A program made the translations under genes and the position numbers. The notes under the pieces are model-generated. The model ran no database searches. It worked only from the letters and a program-made list of their open reading frames with translations, and was not told the DNA's origin. DNA of 40,972 nucleotides. Origin: Cellvibrionaceae bacterium. Lineage in GTDB: Bacteria; Pseudomonadota; Gammaproteobacteria; Pseudomonadales; Cellvibrionaceae. The stretch lies in assembly GCA_019634095.1 (NCBI GenBank), contig JAHQVY010000008.1, forward strand, positions 1 to 40,972. The letters are read 5' to 3'. This document shows positions 26,011 to 36,878 of the stretch, one piece after another; position 1 is the first letter of the stretch, and every line of letters begins with the position of its first letter.

Positions 26011-26032
26011 AAGCTGACCGCCGCTTCAGACG

Positions 26033-26437
26033 CTAAGCTTCAGACTTTTCCTCGGCAATGGGCAAATCGGGAGTGTCTTCAGGACGATCCACCAATTCAA
26101 CATAAGCCATTGGCGCTTTGTCACCGGCTCGGTAGCCACACTTTAAAATTCTCAAGTAGCCGCCGGGACGGTTTTCATAACGCGGACCTAACTCACCAAA
26201 CAGTTTACCCACGGTGGCCTTGTCTCGAATTCTTGAAAAAGCCAAGCGCCGATTGGCGACGCTGTCTGCCTTCGAGAGAGTGATAAGTGGCTCGGCGTGC
26301 CTTCTTAGCTCTTTCGCCTTCGGCAGAGTAGTTTTGATCAATTCATGCTCAACCAAAGACGCCACCATATTGCGAAACATGGCTTTTCTGTGAGCACTGG
26401 TTCTATTTAACTGACGTCCACTATGACGATGACGCAT
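26033..26437 (-). CDS. rplQ: 50S ribosomal protein L17
   Basis: L17 is a large-subunit protein lying near the end of the polypeptide exit tunnel. The N-terminus [20 protein letters not shown] is the family signature. The 134 residues are slightly more than the 127 of E. coli because of an acidic C-terminal extension ([15 protein letters not shown]). It is the last gene of the alpha operon, 52 nt after rpoA, and is followed by a strong terminator. Confidence 0.98.
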   Translation of the reverse strand: MRHRHSGRQLNRTSAHRKAMFRNMVASLVEHELIKTTLPKAKELRRHAEPLITLSKADSVANRRLAFSRIRDKATVGKLFGELGPRYENRPGGYLRILKCGYRAGDKAPMAYVELVDRPEDTPDLPIAEEKSEA

Positions 26438-26489
26438 GACTGTAACCCTTTTTTGACTTGCGATATCCGCAAGCAGTTTACATTAACTT

Positions 26490-27479
26490 CTAATCGTTAG
26501 TTTTCAAGCTGGCTGGAGGCCAGTTTTCTAATCTCATTCCCAGAGACAGCCCACGCGAGGCGAGAATATCCTTAATTTCAGTTAGGGATTTTTTACCCAG
26601 GTTCGGCGTTTTCAACAGCTCGACTTCGGTGCGCTGAATCAAATCACCAATGTAGTAAATATTTTCGGCTTTCAGGCAGTTAGCAGAGCGCACTGTAAGC
26701 TCAAGATCATCTACCGGACGCAACAACACGGGGTCAATCTGATCTTCTTTTTTCTCTGGCTCGGCTTCCTTCTCCCCTTCAAGATCCACGAATACCGCTA
26801 ACTGCTGCTGTAAGATGGTGGCAGCACGTCGAATTGCCTCTTCCGGATCAATCGTTCCATTGGTCTCTAAATCGAGAATCAGCTTATCGAGGTCGGTACG
26901 CTGCTCGACACGGGCACTATCCACGGTGTAAGACAAGCGTCTCACTGGGCTGTACGAAGCATCGAGGTGCAGTCGACCAATAGCACGTGTTTCTTCTTCC
27001 CCCGAATTCCGGGAATCGGCGGGTTGATAACCGCGACCGCGGGCAATGGTCAAACGCATATTGAGTGACACGTCAGCGGTAATATTTGCCAATACTAAGC
27101 TTGGGTTAACAATCTCAACATCGTGATCCAACTGTATATCTGCGGCCGTTACGACACCGGGTCCACGCTTGTTTAAGGTGAGAACAGTTTGATCTTTACC
27201 ATGCAAGGTGACAGCAATATTCTTTATGTTCAGCAAAATTTCTATTACATCTTCCTGAACACCTTCAATTGCGCTGTACTCATGCTGCACGCCTTCAATT
27301 TCAACTTCTGTAACAGCGCAACCCGGCATTGAAGACAGCAAGATACGTCGCAAGGCATTGCCAAGAGTGTGTCCAAAACCGCGCTCGAGGGGCTCTAAAA
27401 CAACTTTGGCTCGGGTCGGCGCAACTTCAGTAACATCGATATGACGCGGAGTTAGAAATTCATTAACAGCAATCTGCAT
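26490..27479 (-). CDS. rpoA: RNA polymerase subunit alpha
   Basis: RpoA dimerises to nucleate RNA polymerase assembly, and its C-terminal domain binds UP elements and activators. The 329-residue protein has the N-terminal dimerisation domain (about 1-235, with [18 protein letters not shown]) and, after an acidic linker ([13 protein letters not shown]), the C-terminal domain with [11 protein letters not shown] containing the DNA-contacting arginine, and [12 protein letters not shown]. Length equals that of E. coli. It lies between rpsD and rplQ as usual. Confidence 0.99.
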   Translation of the reverse strand: MQIAVNEFLTPRHIDVTEVAPTRAKVVLEPLERGFGHTLGNALRRILLSSMPGCAVTEVEIEGVQHEYSAIEGVQEDVIEILLNIKNIAVTLHGKDQTVLTLNKRGPGVVTAADIQLDHDVEIVNPSLVLANITADVSLNMRLTIARGRGYQPADSRNSGEEETRAIGRLHLDASYSPVRRLSYTVDSARVEQRTDLDKLILDLETNGTIDPEEAIRRAATILQQQLAVFVDLEGEKEAEPEKKEDQIDPVLLRPVDDLELTVRSANCLKAENIYYIGDLIQRTEVELLKTPNLGKKSLTEIKDILASRGLSLGMRLENWPPASLKTND

Positions 27480-27521
27480 AGAAACCTACCTATTTGTTTA
27501 ATATCCCTTACCATTTTTCGT

Positions 27522-28142
27522 CTACTTGGAGTAGAGCTCGACAATCAGGTTCTCATTAATCTCGGAGGGCAAATCGGCGCGGTCGGGAACGCGTTTAAAA
27601 ACACCTTCTTTCTTGTCCCCGTTCACTTCAACCCAATCCACTTCAGCGCGCTGAGCTGAAATATTCAAAGCGCTTTGTATGCGAAGTTGATTCTTGGATT
27701 TCTCGCGTACAGCCACAACATCGTTCTCTTGAATTTGATAAGACGGAATGTTGAGTGTCTTACCATTAACAAGTATTGCTTTGTGTGACACTAACTGGCG
27801 AGATTCTGAACGGGTAGCGCCGAAGCCCATACGATATACCACGTTATCCAGGCGACACTCGAGAAGCTTGAGCAAGTTTTCACCTGTCGCACCTTTACGA
27901 CGTGCAGCCTCTTTATAGTAGCTTCTGAACTGTTTTTCCAGAATACCGTAGGTACGGCGAACTTTTTGTTTTTCGCGCAATTGCACGCCGTAGTCAGATA
28001 AGCGACCACGCCGCTGGCCGTGTTGGCCGGGGCCATTTTCAGCTTTACACTTCGACTCAAGCGGACGAACGCCGCTTTTGAGAAAAAGATCAGTTCCCTC
28101 TCTGCGTGAGAGTTTACAAGTCGGTCCAATATAACGAGCCAT
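27522..28142 (-). CDS. rpsD: 30S ribosomal protein S4
   Basis: S4 is a primary 16S rRNA-binding protein and, in E. coli, the translational repressor of the alpha operon. The 206-residue protein begins [16 protein letters not shown] and contains the S4 RNA-binding domain (about 96-160, [20 protein letters not shown]). The length matches the family. Only 12 nt separate it from rpsK. Confidence 0.99.
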   Translation of the reverse strand: MARYIGPTCKLSRREGTDLFLKSGVRPLESKCKAENGPGQHGQRRGRLSDYGVQLREKQKVRRTYGILEKQFRSYYKEAARRKGATGENLLKLLECRLDNVVYRMGFGATRSESRQLVSHKAILVNGKTLNIPSYQIQENDVVAVREKSKNQLRIQSALNISAQRAEVDWVEVNGDKKEGVFKRVPDRADLPSEINENLIVELYSK

Positions 28143-28154
28143 CTATTCCCCTCC

Positions 28155-28550
28155 TTATACTCTGCGCTTTTTGGGTGGGCGACAACCATTATGAGGAATG
28201 GGCGTCACATCAGTGATATTGGTGATTTTATAACCTGAATTATTCAAGGCTCTTACCGCAGATTCCCGTCCGGGTCCCGGTCCTTTCACTTCAACATCTA
28301 AATTTTTTAAACCGTAATCTTGAGCAGCTTGACCCGCGCGCTCCGCGGCCACCTGAGCCGCAAAAGGCGTGCTTTTTCGCGAACCGCGAAAACCAGAACC
28401 GCCAGCAGTGGCCCACGACAGCGTATTACCCTGTCTATCGGTGATAGTGACAATGGTATTGTTAAAAGACGCATGAACATGCGCGATACCATCGACCACT
28501 GTCTTCTTAACTTTTTTCTTTGTTGCGGATTTACCACCTGGCTTAGCCAT
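28155..28550 (-). CDS. rpsK: 30S ribosomal protein S11
   Basis: S11 forms the platform of the small subunit near the mRNA exit and E-site. The 131-residue product shows the family core ([19 protein letters not shown]) and the nearly invariant C-terminus [12 protein letters not shown]. The N-terminus is lysine-rich. It sits 46 nt after rpsM. Confidence 0.99.
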   Translation of the reverse strand: MAKPGGKSATKKKVKKTVVDGIAHVHASFNNTIVTITDRQGNTLSWATAGGSGFRGSRKSTPFAAQVAAERAGQAAQDYGLKNLDVEVKGPGPGRESAVRALNNSGYKITNITDVTPIPHNGCRPPKKRRV

Positions 28551-28596
28551 GTTTTACCTTCCCAACTCGATGAATTAAATGACGCGTATACAACGA

Positions 28597-28953
28597 CTAT
28601 TTTTTGATAGGTTTGCGCGGGCCTTTGCGGGTGCGAGCGTTCGTCTTCGAGCGCTGTCCGCGAACCGGCAGATTGCGGCGATGTCGGATGCCCCGGTAAC
28701 AACCGAGATCCATTAACCGCTTAATATTCATGTTAACCTCTCTGCGCAAGTCACCCTCGACGGTAATTTTCGCGATTTCACCTCGAACTTTCTCCAAGTC
28801 CTGCTCGCTTAATTCACCAATCTTGGTCGACTCTGCAATTCCGGTTGTGGCACAAATATTTTTCGCGATCGTTTTACCTATCCCGTAGACATACGTCAGG
28901 GAGATAACGGCATGCTTGTGATCTGGTATATTGACACCAGCGATACGAGCCAT
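28597..28953 (-). CDS. rpsM: 30S ribosomal protein S13
   Basis: S13 contacts the large subunit and P-site tRNA from the head of the small subunit. The 118-residue protein starts [20 protein letters not shown], has the helix-two-turns-helix YVYGIGKT, and ends in the basic tail [10 protein letters not shown] that reaches the P site. It is the first gene of the alpha operon and is preceded by a 231-nt structured gap after rpmJ. GGAG precedes the ATG. Confidence 0.99.
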   Translation of the reverse strand: MARIAGVNIPDHKHAVISLTYVYGIGKTIAKNICATTGIAESTKIGELSEQDLEKVRGEIAKITVEGDLRREVNMNIKRLMDLGCYRGIRHRRNLPVRGQRSKTNARTRKGPRKPIKK

Positions 28954-28982
28954 TCAGATTACTCCAACTAGATATGATATTC

Positions 28983-29059
28983 AGTGCTGACAGCGCTAAT
29001 CGCCACCCCTCACCCTAAAAATGGTGGCGAAGGATAACTGCATCAGCACAAAAAAACAA
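28983..29059 (-). promoter_or_regulatory. Alpha-operon leader region: candidate promoter and nested hairpins
   Basis: Within the rpmJ-rpsM gap the minus strand carries TTGTTT (29054-29059) and TATCCT (29030-29035) with 18-nt spacing, a weak promoter candidate. Nested stems overlap it: GTGCTGA/TCAGCAC (28983-28989 with 29043-29049) and, inside, CGCCACC/GGTGGCG (29000-29006 with 29022-29028). In E. coli this position holds the alpha-operon promoter and the S4-binding pseudoknot. I could not align that pseudoknot by eye, so equivalence is inference. Confidence 0.4.
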
Positions 29060-29184
29060 TAGTTGAAAGATTTCTCTTTAAACGACAGTCAGCACATCCG
29101 ATTTATCGAGCGTGGAACTCGAAAGGCTTCTGTAACGAAAACTCGCTCCCAGACACCATACTGCTTACATCTCAATAAAACTCT

Positions 29185-29301
29185 TTAGCCTTGACGCTGC
29201 TTGTGACGTGGCTCTGCACTGCAAATAACACGCAGCACGCCTTTTCGCTTAATTAACTTACAGTTGCGGCATACTTTTTTAACTGAAGCTCGGACTTTCA
29301 T
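29185..29301 (-). CDS. rpmJ: 50S ribosomal protein L36
   Basis: L36 is a 38-residue zinc-ribbon protein of the large subunit. The product reads [20 protein letters not shown] and ends [12 protein letters not shown], nearly the E. coli protein. The zinc-ligand set (Cys11, Cys14, Cys27, His33) is present, so this is the zinc-binding form. AAGGAG lies upstream of two consecutive ATGs, and I use the second because its spacing and length fit. It is the last gene of the spc operon, 19 nt after secY. Confidence 0.98.
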   Translation of the reverse strand: MKVRASVKKVCRNCKLIKRKGVLRVICSAEPRHKQRQG

Positions 29302-29320
29302 CATTTTCTCCTTACAGGAT

Positions 29321-30658
29321 CTAGCGAGCGCCTCGCCCGTAACTTTGTAGGTTAGCTTTTTTCATTATCGAATCATACTGATGTGACATCAGGTGAGATT
29401 GTACCTGGGACATAAAATCCATCACCACCACTACGACAATAAGCAGCGAGGTGCCGCCCAAGTAAAACGGAATGTTAGCCGACACAACCAAAAACTGTGG
29501 TAACAAGGCAACCGCCGCTATATAAATTGAGCCCACTACGGTGAGCCGAGTTAAAACTTTATCGATGTATCTTGCCGATTGCTCTCCGGGACGAACTCCC
29601 GGAATGTAGGCACCGCCTTTTTTCAGGTTGTCGGCCACTTCTTTCGGATTGTACATCATGGCCGTGTAAACGAAACAGAACAGGACAATTAACACCGCAA
29701 AAATAACAAAATTCAAGGGCTGACCCGGTCCAATCGCCAAGGCAATTTCCTGGATTATCTCGCCGGTCTTCCCCTCGGCCGCACTGCCAAACCACTGGGC
29801 AATAGACGCAGGAAACAGCAATATACTACTTGCAAATATAACTGGAATCACACCGGCCATATTGATTTTCAAAGGCAAGTGGCTGGTCTGGGCAGAGTAA
29901 GCCTGGCGACCCGCTTGGCGACGCGCATACTGTATCGTGATGCGACGCTGGCCGCGCTCCATACGCACCACAAACCAAACGATAGCAACAGCGGCAAAAC
30001 CGATGGCAAGCAGAGCTAATAAATGCAAATCGCCCGTTTTCGCACTTTCGAAGGCCTGACCAACCGCTGTGGGCAAACCCGCTACAATGCCGGCAAAAAT
30101 AAGCATTGAGATACCGTTGCCAATTCCGCGCTCAGTAACTTGCTCGCCAAGCCACATCATAAAAACCGCACCGGTAATTAACGACACCACTGCAATCAGA
30201 TAAAAACTAAACATTGGCACACCTGCGTAGGCCATGCCCTGACCCGCCATACCCGCGACCATGGCGAAAGCCTGCACCGCGGCAATGCCCACTGTTAAGT
30301 AACGCGTGTATTGACTTATTTTTCTTCGACCCGCCTCCCCTTCTTTCTTGAGCTGCTCTAAGGAGGGCGTCAAAGCGGTCATCATTTGCATAATAATCGA
30401 CGCGGAAATATAGGGCATAATCCCCAACGCCAAGATACTCATGCGCTCCAGGGCACCGCCCGAGAACATATTGAACATGCCCAAGATAGTGCCTTGGTTC
30501 TGATTGAACAACTGGGCAACCTGCTCCGGGTCGATCCCCGGCACCGGGATATGAGTACCTAAGCGATATACCACAATCGCCAAAAATAAGAACTTCAAGC
30601 GCGCAAACAGCTCGCTCAAACCCTTCTTATTACCCGACTGCATGCCTTGCGTGACCAT
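29321..30658 (-). CDS. secY: Protein translocase subunit SecY
   Basis: SecY is the channel-forming subunit of the SecYEG translocon in the inner membrane. The 445-residue protein shows ten hydrophobic segments, the first-helix signature [15 protein letters not shown], the plug-region [20 protein letters not shown], and [17 protein letters not shown] in the first large cytoplasmic loop. The start ATG at 30658 has AGAGAG upstream; an ATG five codons in is an alternative. It lies between rplO and rpmJ, the universal spc order. Confidence 0.98.
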   Translation of the reverse strand: MVTQGMQSGNKKGLSELFARLKFLFLAIVVYRLGTHIPVPGIDPEQVAQLFNQNQGTILGMFNMFSGGALERMSILALGIMPYISASIIMQMMTALTPSLEQLKKEGEAGRRKISQYTRYLTVGIAAVQAFAMVAGMAGQGMAYAGVPMFSFYLIAVVSLITGAVFMMWLGEQVTERGIGNGISMLIFAGIVAGLPTAVGQAFESAKTGDLHLLALLAIGFAAVAIVWFVVRMERGQRRITIQYARRQAGRQAYSAQTSHLPLKINMAGVIPVIFASSILLFPASIAQWFGSAAEGKTGEIIQEIALAIGPGQPLNFVIFAVLIVLFCFVYTAMMYNPKEVADNLKKGGAYIPGVRPGEQSARYIDKVLTRLTVVGSIYIAAVALLPQFLVVSANIPFYLGGTSLLIVVVVVMDFMSQVQSHLMSHQYDSIMKKANLQSYGRGAR

Positions 30659-30702
30659 TAGTCTTTCTCTCTAACATGGGGGAAGATAGCGGCTTGCGCT
30701 GA

Positions 30703-31137
30703 CTATTCCTCGACTTTTCCACCCGCGGCTTCAATAGCTGACTTCGCCCCTTTCGTCACCGCCAAACCTTTGACTGTAACGGGCTTTTTCAACTCACCGG
30801 AAAGAAAAATCTTTGCTCGTTTGATGTTTTTTGTTATCAAGTTGGCGGAACGAAGTACCTCGAGGTCGATGACCTCTGCTTCGATACTGTTCAGCTCCGA
30901 CAGACGAATCTCGGCGGAAACAGTACTAACTCGACTCGAAAAACCGTACTTTGGCAAGCGCTTTTGCAAAGGCATTTGTCCGCCTTCGAAGCCCGGCCGA
31001 ACTCGACCACCCGAACGCGACTTTTGCCCCTTATGGCCACGACCGCCAGTCTTGCCCAGACCACTGCCGATACCGCGACCCACGCGGTGCTTTTCTTTTC
31101 CACGACTAGGTGCTGGACTCAGAGTATTTAATCGCAT
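30703..31137 (-). CDS. rplO: 50S ribosomal protein L15
   Basis: L15 stabilises 23S rRNA late in large-subunit assembly. The 144-residue product has the typical glycine- and arginine-rich N-terminal half ([20 protein letters not shown]) and the globular C-terminal half ending in [11 protein letters not shown]. Length equals that of E. coli. It starts 4 nt after the rpmD stop. Confidence 0.99.
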   Translation of the reverse strand: MRLNTLSPAPSRGKEKHRVGRGIGSGLGKTGGRGHKGQKSRSGGRVRPGFEGGQMPLQKRLPKYGFSSRVSTVSAEIRLSELNSIEAEVIDLEVLRSANLITKNIKRAKIFLSGELKKPVTVKGLAVTKGAKSAIEAAGGKVEE

Positions 31138-31141
31138 CTTT

Positions 31142-31324
31142 TCAGCCTTCTACCTTAACCATGTAGTGAACTTTGTTAATCATTCCACGAACGGAGTCGG
31201 TGTCTTCCACCTCCACCGTGTGTCCAATTTTGCGCAAACCCAAACCCACTAGACAGGCTTTATGGGCCTTCAGGCGATGCGCTGCACTTTTAACTTGCGT
31301 TACTTTAACTGTCTTCTTTGCCAT
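31142..31324 (-). CDS. rpmD: 50S ribosomal protein L30
   Basis: L30 is a small protein of the large subunit. From ATG 31324 the product is 60 residues ([20 protein letters not shown], then [20 protein letters not shown]), matching the family length of 59-60. An upstream in-frame ATG at 31339 would add MSIGA and has a slightly better GAGAA ribosome site, so the extended start cannot be excluded. Confidence 0.95.
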   Translation of the reverse strand: MAKKTVKVTQVKSAAHRLKAHKACLVGLGLRKIGHTVEVEDTDSVRGMINKVHYMVKVEG

Positions 31325-31364
31325 GGCGCCAATGCTCATTAAATTCTCAAAGCGTAAAATCGCT

Positions 31365-31874
31365 TTAGTTTAATATTTCTTCAACACTTTTCCCGCGCTT
31401 CAACGCAACGGATTCTGGCGAGGCCATCGCCCGCAACGCCTCGAATGTCGCCCTAACCACATTGACTGGGTTGGTTGAGCCGTAACATTTTGAAAGGACA
31501 TTTTGCACACCGGCTATTTCTAGCACAGACCTCATAGCGCCACCGGCTATCACACCAGTACCTGGCGACGCAGGCTGCATAAATACTTTAGAAGCTCCAT
31601 GCCGACCCTTAGTGGGGTATTGAATGGTATCGCCGTTTAGCTCTACCTGGATCATATTGCGGCGTGCTGATTCCATCGCTTTTTGTATTGCAACAGGAAC
31701 CTCGCGTGCCTTACCGCGACCGAAACCCACTTTGCCGTTACCGTCGCCAACCACTGTTAGCGCAGTAAATGCGAAAATGCGTCCACCTTTTACAGTTTTT
31801 GCAACACGGTTAACTTGTACCAGCTTCTCTTGTAAACCTTCGGCGGCGCCTTTTTCTTTATCTGCATCTGACAT
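31365..31874 (-). CDS. rpsE: 30S ribosomal protein S5
   Basis: S5 acts in decoding fidelity and helicase activity at the mRNA entry. The 169-residue protein has the double-stranded RNA-binding-like domain ([20 protein letters not shown], about 38-57) and the C-terminal domain with [15 protein letters not shown]. The N-terminus is acidic and variable, as in the family. It lies 14 nt after rplR. Confidence 0.99.
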   Translation of the reverse strand: MSDADKEKGAAEGLQEKLVQVNRVAKTVKGGRIFAFTALTVVGDGNGKVGFGRGKAREVPVAIQKAMESARRNMIQVELNGDTIQYPTKGRHGASKVFMQPASPGTGVIAGGAMRSVLEIAGVQNVLSKCYGSTNPVNVVRATFEALRAMASPESVALKRGKSVEEILN

Positions 31875-31888
31875 AAGATCAATCTACC

Positions 31889-32239
31889 TTAGAATTCCAG
31901 TCCACTTTCACGCGCTGCATCTGCGAGAGCTTTGATACGGCCATGATATTTAAACCCGCTGCGGTCGAAAGAGACCTCTGTGACACCGGCTGCCTTTGCG
32001 CGCTGCGCAATAAGCTTACCCACTTCAACGGCTGCGTCAGCATTTCCGGTTTTGCCACTGCGCAGGCTGCCTTCTAGTGTTGAAGCGCTGGCCAACACCT
32101 TGTCACCCTCTCCAGAAATCACCTGGGCATAGATATGACGTGGCGTACGGTTGATACAAAGACGCAAGGCTTTAAGTTCGCGAATCTTGGCCCGAGTTCG
32201 TGTTGCGCGTCGCAGTCTAGATTGTTTCTTTGAATTCAT
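31889..32239 (-). CDS. rplR: 50S ribosomal protein L18
   Basis: L18 binds 5S rRNA with L5 and L25 and docks it on the large subunit. The 116-residue protein has a basic N-terminus ([12 protein letters not shown]) and the conserved C-terminus [20 protein letters not shown]. It lies in the standard rplF-rplR-rpsE order. Confidence 0.99.
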   Translation of the reverse strand: MNSKKQSRLRRATRTRAKIRELKALRLCINRTPRHIYAQVISGEGDKVLASASTLEGSLRSGKTGNADAAVEVGKLIAQRAKAAGVTEVSFDRSGFKYHGRIKALADAARESGLEF

Positions 32240-32272
32240 AATTTTAAACCCAATTCCGACTAAGCTTTTAGC

Positions 32273-32806
32273 TTACTTCTTCTTAGCTTCTTTTCTGCGT
32301 ACATACTCGTCTGCGTAGCGAACGCCCTTGCCTTTATACGGCTCGGGAGGTCTGTACGCGCGAATTTCCGCGGCGACCTGTCCTAAAAGTTGCTTGTCGG
32401 CACTTTTCAAAACAATTTCGGTTTGCGAGGGGGTTTCCGCTTTAACTCCCTCTGGCAACTCATAATCAATCGGATGAGAGAAGCCCAGTGTAAGATTGAT
32501 ATTCTTACCTGCAGCCTTTGCGCGATAGCCCACTCCGATAAGTTGCAGCTTTTTCTCGAATCCCTTGCTGACGCCAGTCACCATGTTATTTACCAGGGCG
32601 CGCATAGTGCCAGACATGGCCTTAGCAACTTTTGAATTGCTCCGCGCAGCAAAAGTAATGACGTTATCTTCCTGTTTCACTTCAACAGTTTCGTGAATCT
32701 GAATCGACAAATTACCATTGCCGCCTTTCACACTCATTTCGCTGCCGTTCAGCTTTGCCTCGACGCCGGAGGGCAGCTCAATTGGATTGTTCGCAACGCG
32801 AGACAT
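32273..32806 (-). CDS. rplF: 50S ribosomal protein L6
   Basis: L6 lies at the factor-binding region near the sarcin-ricin loop. The 177-residue protein shows the duplicated fold with [20 protein letters not shown] (about 72-91) and the signature near the C-terminus, [20 protein letters not shown]. Length equals that of E. coli. It follows rpsH by 30 nt. Confidence 0.99.
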   Translation of the reverse strand: MSRVANNPIELPSGVEAKLNGSEMSVKGGNGNLSIQIHETVEVKQEDNVITFAARSNSKVAKAMSGTMRALVNNMVTGVSKGFEKKLQLIGVGYRAKAAGKNINLTLGFSHPIDYELPEGVKAETPSQTEIVLKSADKQLLGQVAAEIRAYRPPEPYKGKGVRYADEYVRRKEAKKK

Positions 32807-32836
32807 AACAAATACCTGTGGGAATATGTGTAAACT

Positions 32837-33229
32837 TTAGAATACGGTGCAAATAATCTCGCCGCCTATACCCGCAGTGCGCGCGGCTCGATCGGTCATA
32901 ACGCCTTTACTGGTAGAAACTACTGCGATACCTAAGCCACCCCTAACAGAGGGCAATTCGTCCTTGCCAGCATAGGCGCGTAAACCAGGTCGGCTGAAAC
33001 GCCCCAACTCGGAAATCACCGGCTTGCCATCAAAGTATTTAAGAGTCACTAGCAGGGTAGGCTTTTCGCTACCTTCCACGACTAACTCACTAATATAACC
33101 TTCTTCTTTCAAGACGCGGGCGATATTAACCTTTAATTTCGATGATGGCATCGATACACTCTCTTTGCCCACCATTTGCGCATTGCGAATGCGCGTCAAC
33201 ATATCGGCTACTGGATCTTGCATACTCAT
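32837..33229 (-). CDS. rpsH: 30S ribosomal protein S8
   Basis: S8 binds helix 21 of 16S rRNA and in E. coli represses the spc operon by binding a mimic of that site in the mRNA. The 130-residue protein begins [18 protein letters not shown] and ends with the C-terminal signature [20 protein letters not shown]. It lies between rpsN and rplF. Confidence 0.99.
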   Translation of the reverse strand: MSMQDPVADMLTRIRNAQMVGKESVSMPSSKLKVNIARVLKEEGYISELVVEGSEKPTLLVTLKYFDGKPVISELGRFSRPGLRAYAGKDELPSVRGGLGIAVVSTSKGVMTDRAARTAGIGGEIICTVF

Positions 33230-33253
33230 TGAATGTGTCCTCTATTTTTTGCC

Positions 33254-33559
33254 TTACCAGCTAGCCTTGACCAAGCCCGGCACATCGCCACGCATTGCGG
33301 CTTCGCGCAATTTGTTTCGGCACAGGCCGAACTTGCGATAGACCCCGTGGGGGCGACCAGTCACTTGACAGCGTCGCTGACCGCGACTGGCACTTCCGTC
33401 ACGCGGTAATTTTTGCAACTTCTGCACCGCCTGCCAAACCTCGTCGTCGCTCGACTCGGTGCTAGCGATGATAGCCTTTAACTCGGCACGCTTTTGCGCG
33501 TCCCTTTCGACCAATTTCGTGCGCTTCAATTCGCGATTAACCATCGATTTCTTAGCCAT
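33254..33559 (-). CDS. rpsN: 30S ribosomal protein S14, zinc-free type
   Basis: S14 is a late-assembling head protein of the small subunit. The 101-residue form with [20 protein letters not shown] and [18 protein letters not shown] is the long, zinc-independent type found in E. coli; the CxxC pairs of the 61-residue type are absent. It lies 11 nt after rplE. Confidence 0.98.
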   Translation of the reverse strand: MAKKSMVNRELKRTKLVERDAQKRAELKAIIASTESSDDEVWQAVQKLQKLPRDGSASRGQRRCQVTGRPHGVYRKFGLCRNKLREAAMRGDVPGLVKASW

Positions 33560-33570
33560 TGTGCGAAACT

Positions 33571-34110
33571 CTACCCTTTAAACGGAAAATTAAACGCTTT
33601 CAACAAGGCTTTGCCTTCCTCATTGTTGCGCGCAGTGGTGGCGATGCAGATATCTAAGCCGCGCAGTTTATCAACCTTATCGTAATCGATTTCTGGGAAG
33701 ATAATTTGCTCGGTCACACCCATTGAAAAGTTGCCTCGGCCATCGAATTGTTTCGGACTAATACCGCGGAAATCTCTTATACGCGGAATGGCGATGCTAA
33801 CCAGGCGATCGAGAAATTCATACATTCTCTCGCGACGCAAAGTCACTTTACAGCCTACGGGCCAACCTTCACGCACTTTAAACGCTGCTACCGACTTTCT
33901 AGCCTTAGTAACAATAGGCTTTTGACCGGCAATTTTCTCCATATCGGCAACGGCGTTCTCAAGTACTTTCTTATCGCCAATAGCTTCACCGACACCCATA
34001 TTGATGGTGACCTTGGTGATGCGTGGAATTTCCATTACGTTCTTTAGCCCGAGCTCTTGCTTTAATTTCGGCGCCAACTCTTTCAGATAAACTTCTTTCA
34101 ATCTAGCCAT
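33571..34110 (-). CDS. rplE: 50S ribosomal protein L5
   Basis: L5 binds 5S rRNA and contacts P-site tRNA. The 179-residue protein, the standard length, carries [20 protein letters not shown] and [20 protein letters not shown]. It follows rplX by 17 nt. Confidence 0.99.
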   Translation of the reverse strand: MARLKEVYLKELAPKLKQELGLKNVMEIPRITKVTINMGVGEAIGDKKVLENAVADMEKIAGQKPIVTKARKSVAAFKVREGWPVGCKVTLRRERMYEFLDRLVSIAIPRIRDFRGISPKQFDGRGNFSMGVTEQIIFPEIDYDKVDKLRGLDICIATTARNNEEGKALLKAFNFPFKG

Positions 34111-34127
34111 GTCTATTTCTCAGCCAA

Positions 34128-34445
34128 TTAAGCGTCTACCGCTTCCCCACTGGATTTAAATACGCGAATTTTCTTTCCATCCTCCAACACCTTAAAACCA
34201 ACTCGATCAGCTTTGCTGGTGGTGCTGTTATAGATAGCCACGTTGGAAGCGTTAATCGGCGCCTCCTTTTCGATAATCCCGCCCGGGATATTCATCTGCG
34301 GGTTGGGCTTTTGGTGCTTCTTAATCATCTGTATACCGGATACCAGGAGGCGTTCATCGGCGAGCACTTTGTTTACTCTGCCGCGTTTGCCCTTGTCTCG
34401 ACCGGCAATAACAATCACTTCATCGTCTTTTTTAATCTTGCGCAT
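34128..34445 (-). CDS. rplX: 50S ribosomal protein L24
   Basis: L24 initiates large-subunit assembly. The 105-residue protein has the KOW motif at its N-terminus ([19 protein letters not shown]) and the KKHQKPN segment typical of the family. It lies 22 nt after rplN. Confidence 0.99.
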   Translation of the reverse strand: MRKIKKDDEVIVIAGRDKGKRGRVNKVLADERLLVSGIQMIKKHQKPNPQMNIPGGIIEKEAPINASNVAIYNSTTSKADRVGFKVLEDGKKIRVFKSSGEAVDA

Positions 34446-34467
34446 CGCTTTACCCTATCCCGGCCAA

Positions 34468-34836
34468 TCAAATAACTTCTGGCGCCAAAGAAATAATTTT
34501 CATAAACTTTTCACCGCGAAGCTCGCGCGTCACAGGCCCAAAAATACGGGTGCCTATGGGGGCCTCTTGGTTGTTCAACAATACTGCCGCGTTGTCATCA
34601 AAGCGAATTAGGCTGCCATCGGGACGGCGCACACCCTTTTTGGTTCGCACAACAACGGCTTTCATCACTTGGCCTTTTTTGACTTTACCGCGTGGAATGG
34701 CTTCTTTAACCGTAACCCGGATAACATCTCCCACTCGCGCATAACGACGATGTGAGCCGCCGAGTACCTTGATGCACATCACTCTGCGGGCACCGCTATT
34801 ATCGGCTACTTCTAAAAACGTTTGTGTCTGTATCAT
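34468..34836 (-). CDS. rplN: 50S ribosomal protein L14
   Basis: L14 forms an intersubunit bridge and binds the silencing factor RsfS. The 122-residue product begins [20 protein letters not shown] and contains [20 protein letters not shown], both near-invariant. It is the first gene of the spc section; the 60-nt gap from rpsQ is A+T-rich on the coding strand (TATAAATATGG), but I see no matching -35 box. Confidence 0.99.
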   Translation of the reverse strand: MIQTQTFLEVADNSGARRVMCIKVLGGSHRRYARVGDVIRVTVKEAIPRGKVKKGQVMKAVVVRTKKGVRRPDGSLIRFDDNAAVLLNNQEAPIGTRIFGPVTRELRGEKFMKIISLAPEVI

Positions 34837-34896
34837 CGTCTAGCTCCAAACTTACTCACTGCGCTAACCTAAGCGGTGCCATATTTATACTTAATT

Positions 34897-35163
34897 TTAA
34901 ACTTGCGTTGCTTTCTCTTCGATTTTCACCAAAGCCCAGGACTTGGTTTTCGAAAACGGACGCGACTCAGCAATGGTGACTGTATCGCCAATGCCGCACT
35001 GGTTGTCCTCATCGTGCGCTTTCAACTTTGAAGACTTACTCACATACTTTCCATAAACCGGATGCTTAACGCGGCGCTCCGTCAATACGACAATTGACTT
35101 ATCCATTTTGTCGCTAACAACTCTGCCAGTTAGCGTACGTACGAGTTTTTCTGATTCTGACAT
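34897..35163 (-). CDS. rpsQ: 30S ribosomal protein S17
   Basis: S17 is a primary 16S rRNA-binding protein of OB fold. The 88-residue protein has [20 protein letters not shown] and [18 protein letters not shown]. It is the last gene of the S10 section, 15 nt after rpmC. Confidence 0.99.
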   Translation of the reverse strand: MSESEKLVRTLTGRVVSDKMDKSIVVLTERRVKHPVYGKYVSKSSKLKAHDEDNQCGIGDTVTIAESRPFSKTKSWALVKIEEKATQV

Positions 35164-35178
35164 TTGAATTACCTACGC

Positions 35179-35373
35179 TTACTTTGCTGACTTTTGACGC
35201 AAAACGGTTTTGATTCGCGCGATATCACGCCGGGTCTCTTTAACCAGGTGTGTCTGGTTCAGCTCGCCGGTGGACTTTTGCATACGCAACTTAAATTGTT
35301 CTTGAAGCTTGTTTTCAAGCTCGGTAGTTATCTCATCGACTGATTTTTCTACAAGTTCTTTTGCACTAATCAT
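35179..35373 (-). CDS. rpmC: 50S ribosomal protein L29
   Basis: L29 is a two-helix protein at the exit tunnel that forms part of the SRP and trigger factor docking site. From ATG 35373 the product has 64 residues ([15 protein letters not shown], then [20 protein letters not shown]), the family length. That ATG overlaps the rplP stop by one base (TGATG). A GTG one codon upstream is an alternative start. Confidence 0.97.
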   Translation of the reverse strand: MISAKELVEKSVDEITTELENKLQEQFKLRMQKSTGELNQTHLVKETRRDIARIKTVLRQKSAK

Positions 35374-35786
35374 CACATCACCGAACGTTTAACAAAAGTT
35401 GTCAGTACAGGCAGCTTTGCCGCCGCCAAACTAAAAGCTTCTCTGGCTAGCTCCTCGGAAACCCCTTCGATTTCATACAGCACCTTTCCTGGCTGTATTT
35501 GGGCAACCCAGTATTCTACATTACCCTTACCTTTACCCTGCCGAACTTCCAATGGCTTCTCGGTAATCGGCTTGTCTGGAAATACGCGAATCCATATTTT
35601 ACCGCCACGTTTAATGTGACGGGTCATAGCCCGGCGAGCCGCCTCTATCTGCCGCGCGGTAACCCTGCCGCGTGCGGTCGATTTTAAACCGAACTCACCG
35701 AAACTCACTTTCGAACCACGATGAGACAGGCCACGGTTTCGCCCTTTCTGTTGTTTCCTAAATTTTGTGCGCTTTGGCTGTAGCAT
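35373..35786 (-). CDS. rplP: 50S ribosomal protein L16
   Basis: L16 contacts A-site tRNA and helps organise the peptidyl transferase region. The 137-residue protein begins [19 protein letters not shown] and has [20 protein letters not shown]. The arginine in the stretch WIRVFPD is the site hydroxylated by YcfD in E. coli. It shares one base with rpmC at its stop. Confidence 0.99.
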   Translation of the reverse strand: MLQPKRTKFRKQQKGRNRGLSHRGSKVSFGEFGLKSTARGRVTARQIEAARRAMTRHIKRGGKIWIRVFPDKPITEKPLEVRQGKGKGNVEYWVAQIQPGKVLYEIEGVSEELAREAFSLAAAKLPVLTTFVKRSVM

Positions 35787-35836
35787 TTGCTTAACCCTTA
35801 ACTGATCTCATCAACACCTACGAAAATCGAAGGATA

Positions 35837-36517
35837 TTACTTTGCGTTTTTTGAATTCTTTTTTTGGTTAGCTTCAACTTCTTCTAAACCACCGATTATC
35901 TCGCCTTTGAAGATCCATATTTTTACACCAATTATGCCGTAGGTGGTCGCTGCTTCCGCAGTTGCATAATCGATATCGGCCCGCAGGGTATGCAGCGGGA
36001 CACGACCTTCGCGGTACCATTCGGTGCGTGCAATTTCGGCACCGCCCAAACGACCACTCACTTGAATTTTTACTCCCTGAGCTCCCTGTCGCATTGCGTT
36101 CTGCACGGTTCGCTTCATTGCGCGGCGAAACATGACACGTCGCTCCAGCTGCTGGGCAACCGATTGAGCTGCCAACATTGCATCTAAATCGGGTTTGCGA
36201 ATCTCTTCGATGTTGATATGAACCGGCACTGCCATTAACCGACTAACTTGCGCTCTCAATTTCTCAACGTCTTCGCCCTTCTTGCCAATCACAATCCCCG
36301 GACGAGCAGTGTGTATGGTCAACTTAGCGGTATTCGCTGGCCGCTCGATATCAATTCGACTCACCGAGGCATGCGATAAAACTTTCTGTATATAATCGCG
36401 AACTTTCAGATCCGAGTTAAGTTTACTCGCGTATTCCTGCTTACCGGCATACCACGTGGAGGTGTGTTTTTTAACAATACCCAGTCGAATGCCCGTAGGA
36501 TGTACTTTCTGCCCCAT
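35837..36517 (-). CDS. rpsC: 30S ribosomal protein S3
   Basis: S3 lines the mRNA entry channel. The 226-residue protein begins [20 protein letters not shown], has a type II KH domain with the GKKG loop ([16 protein letters not shown], about 73-88), and a C-terminal domain with [20 protein letters not shown]. It starts 12 nt after rplV. Confidence 0.99.
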   Translation of the reverse strand: MGQKVHPTGIRLGIVKKHTSTWYAGKQEYASKLNSDLKVRDYIQKVLSHASVSRIDIERPANTAKLTIHTARPGIVIGKKGEDVEKLRAQVSRLMAVPVHINIEEIRKPDLDAMLAAQSVAQQLERRVMFRRAMKRTVQNAMRQGAQGVKIQVSGRLGGAEIARTEWYREGRVPLHTLRADIDYATAEAATTYGIIGVKIWIFKGEIIGGLEEVEANQKKNSKNAK

Positions 36518-36529
36518 AAGTTCGCTCTC

Positions 36530-36862
36530 TTACTGATCCGCTACTTTAACTGTGATGTGGCACGTGCGTTTTAAAATTCGGTCGGCACGACCTTTTGCAC
36601 GCGGTCTAATTCGCTTCATGGTTAAGCCTTCATCCACAAATATGGTGGATACCTTCAACTCGTCCACATCTGCGCCTTCATTGTGCTCTGCGTTAGCAAT
36701 AGCAGACTCGAGGACCTTCTTTATGATGACAGCGCCTTTCTTGGTGCTAAATGCAAGTAGGTCCAAAGCCTCTTCAACCGACTTGCCGCGAACCTGATCG
36801 GCAACAAGTCTTGCCTTCTGAGCTGACAGGCCTGCACCACGTAATTTTGCTGCTACTTCCAT
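36530..36862 (-). CDS. rplV: 50S ribosomal protein L22
   Basis: L22 has a globular surface domain and a loop reaching the constriction of the exit tunnel. From ATG 36862 the product is 110 residues ([20 protein letters not shown], then [20 protein letters not shown]), equal to E. coli. The frame is open far upstream into rpsS, but GGAGG lies 7 nt before this ATG. An adjacent ATG one codon earlier is an alternative. Confidence 0.97.
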   Translation of the reverse strand: MEVAAKLRGAGLSAQKARLVADQVRGKSVEEALDLLAFSTKKGAVIIKKVLESAIANAEHNEGADVDELKVSTIFVDEGLTMKRIRPRAKGRADRILKRTCHITVKVADQ

Positions 36863-36878
36863 CATCTCACCTCCGCGC

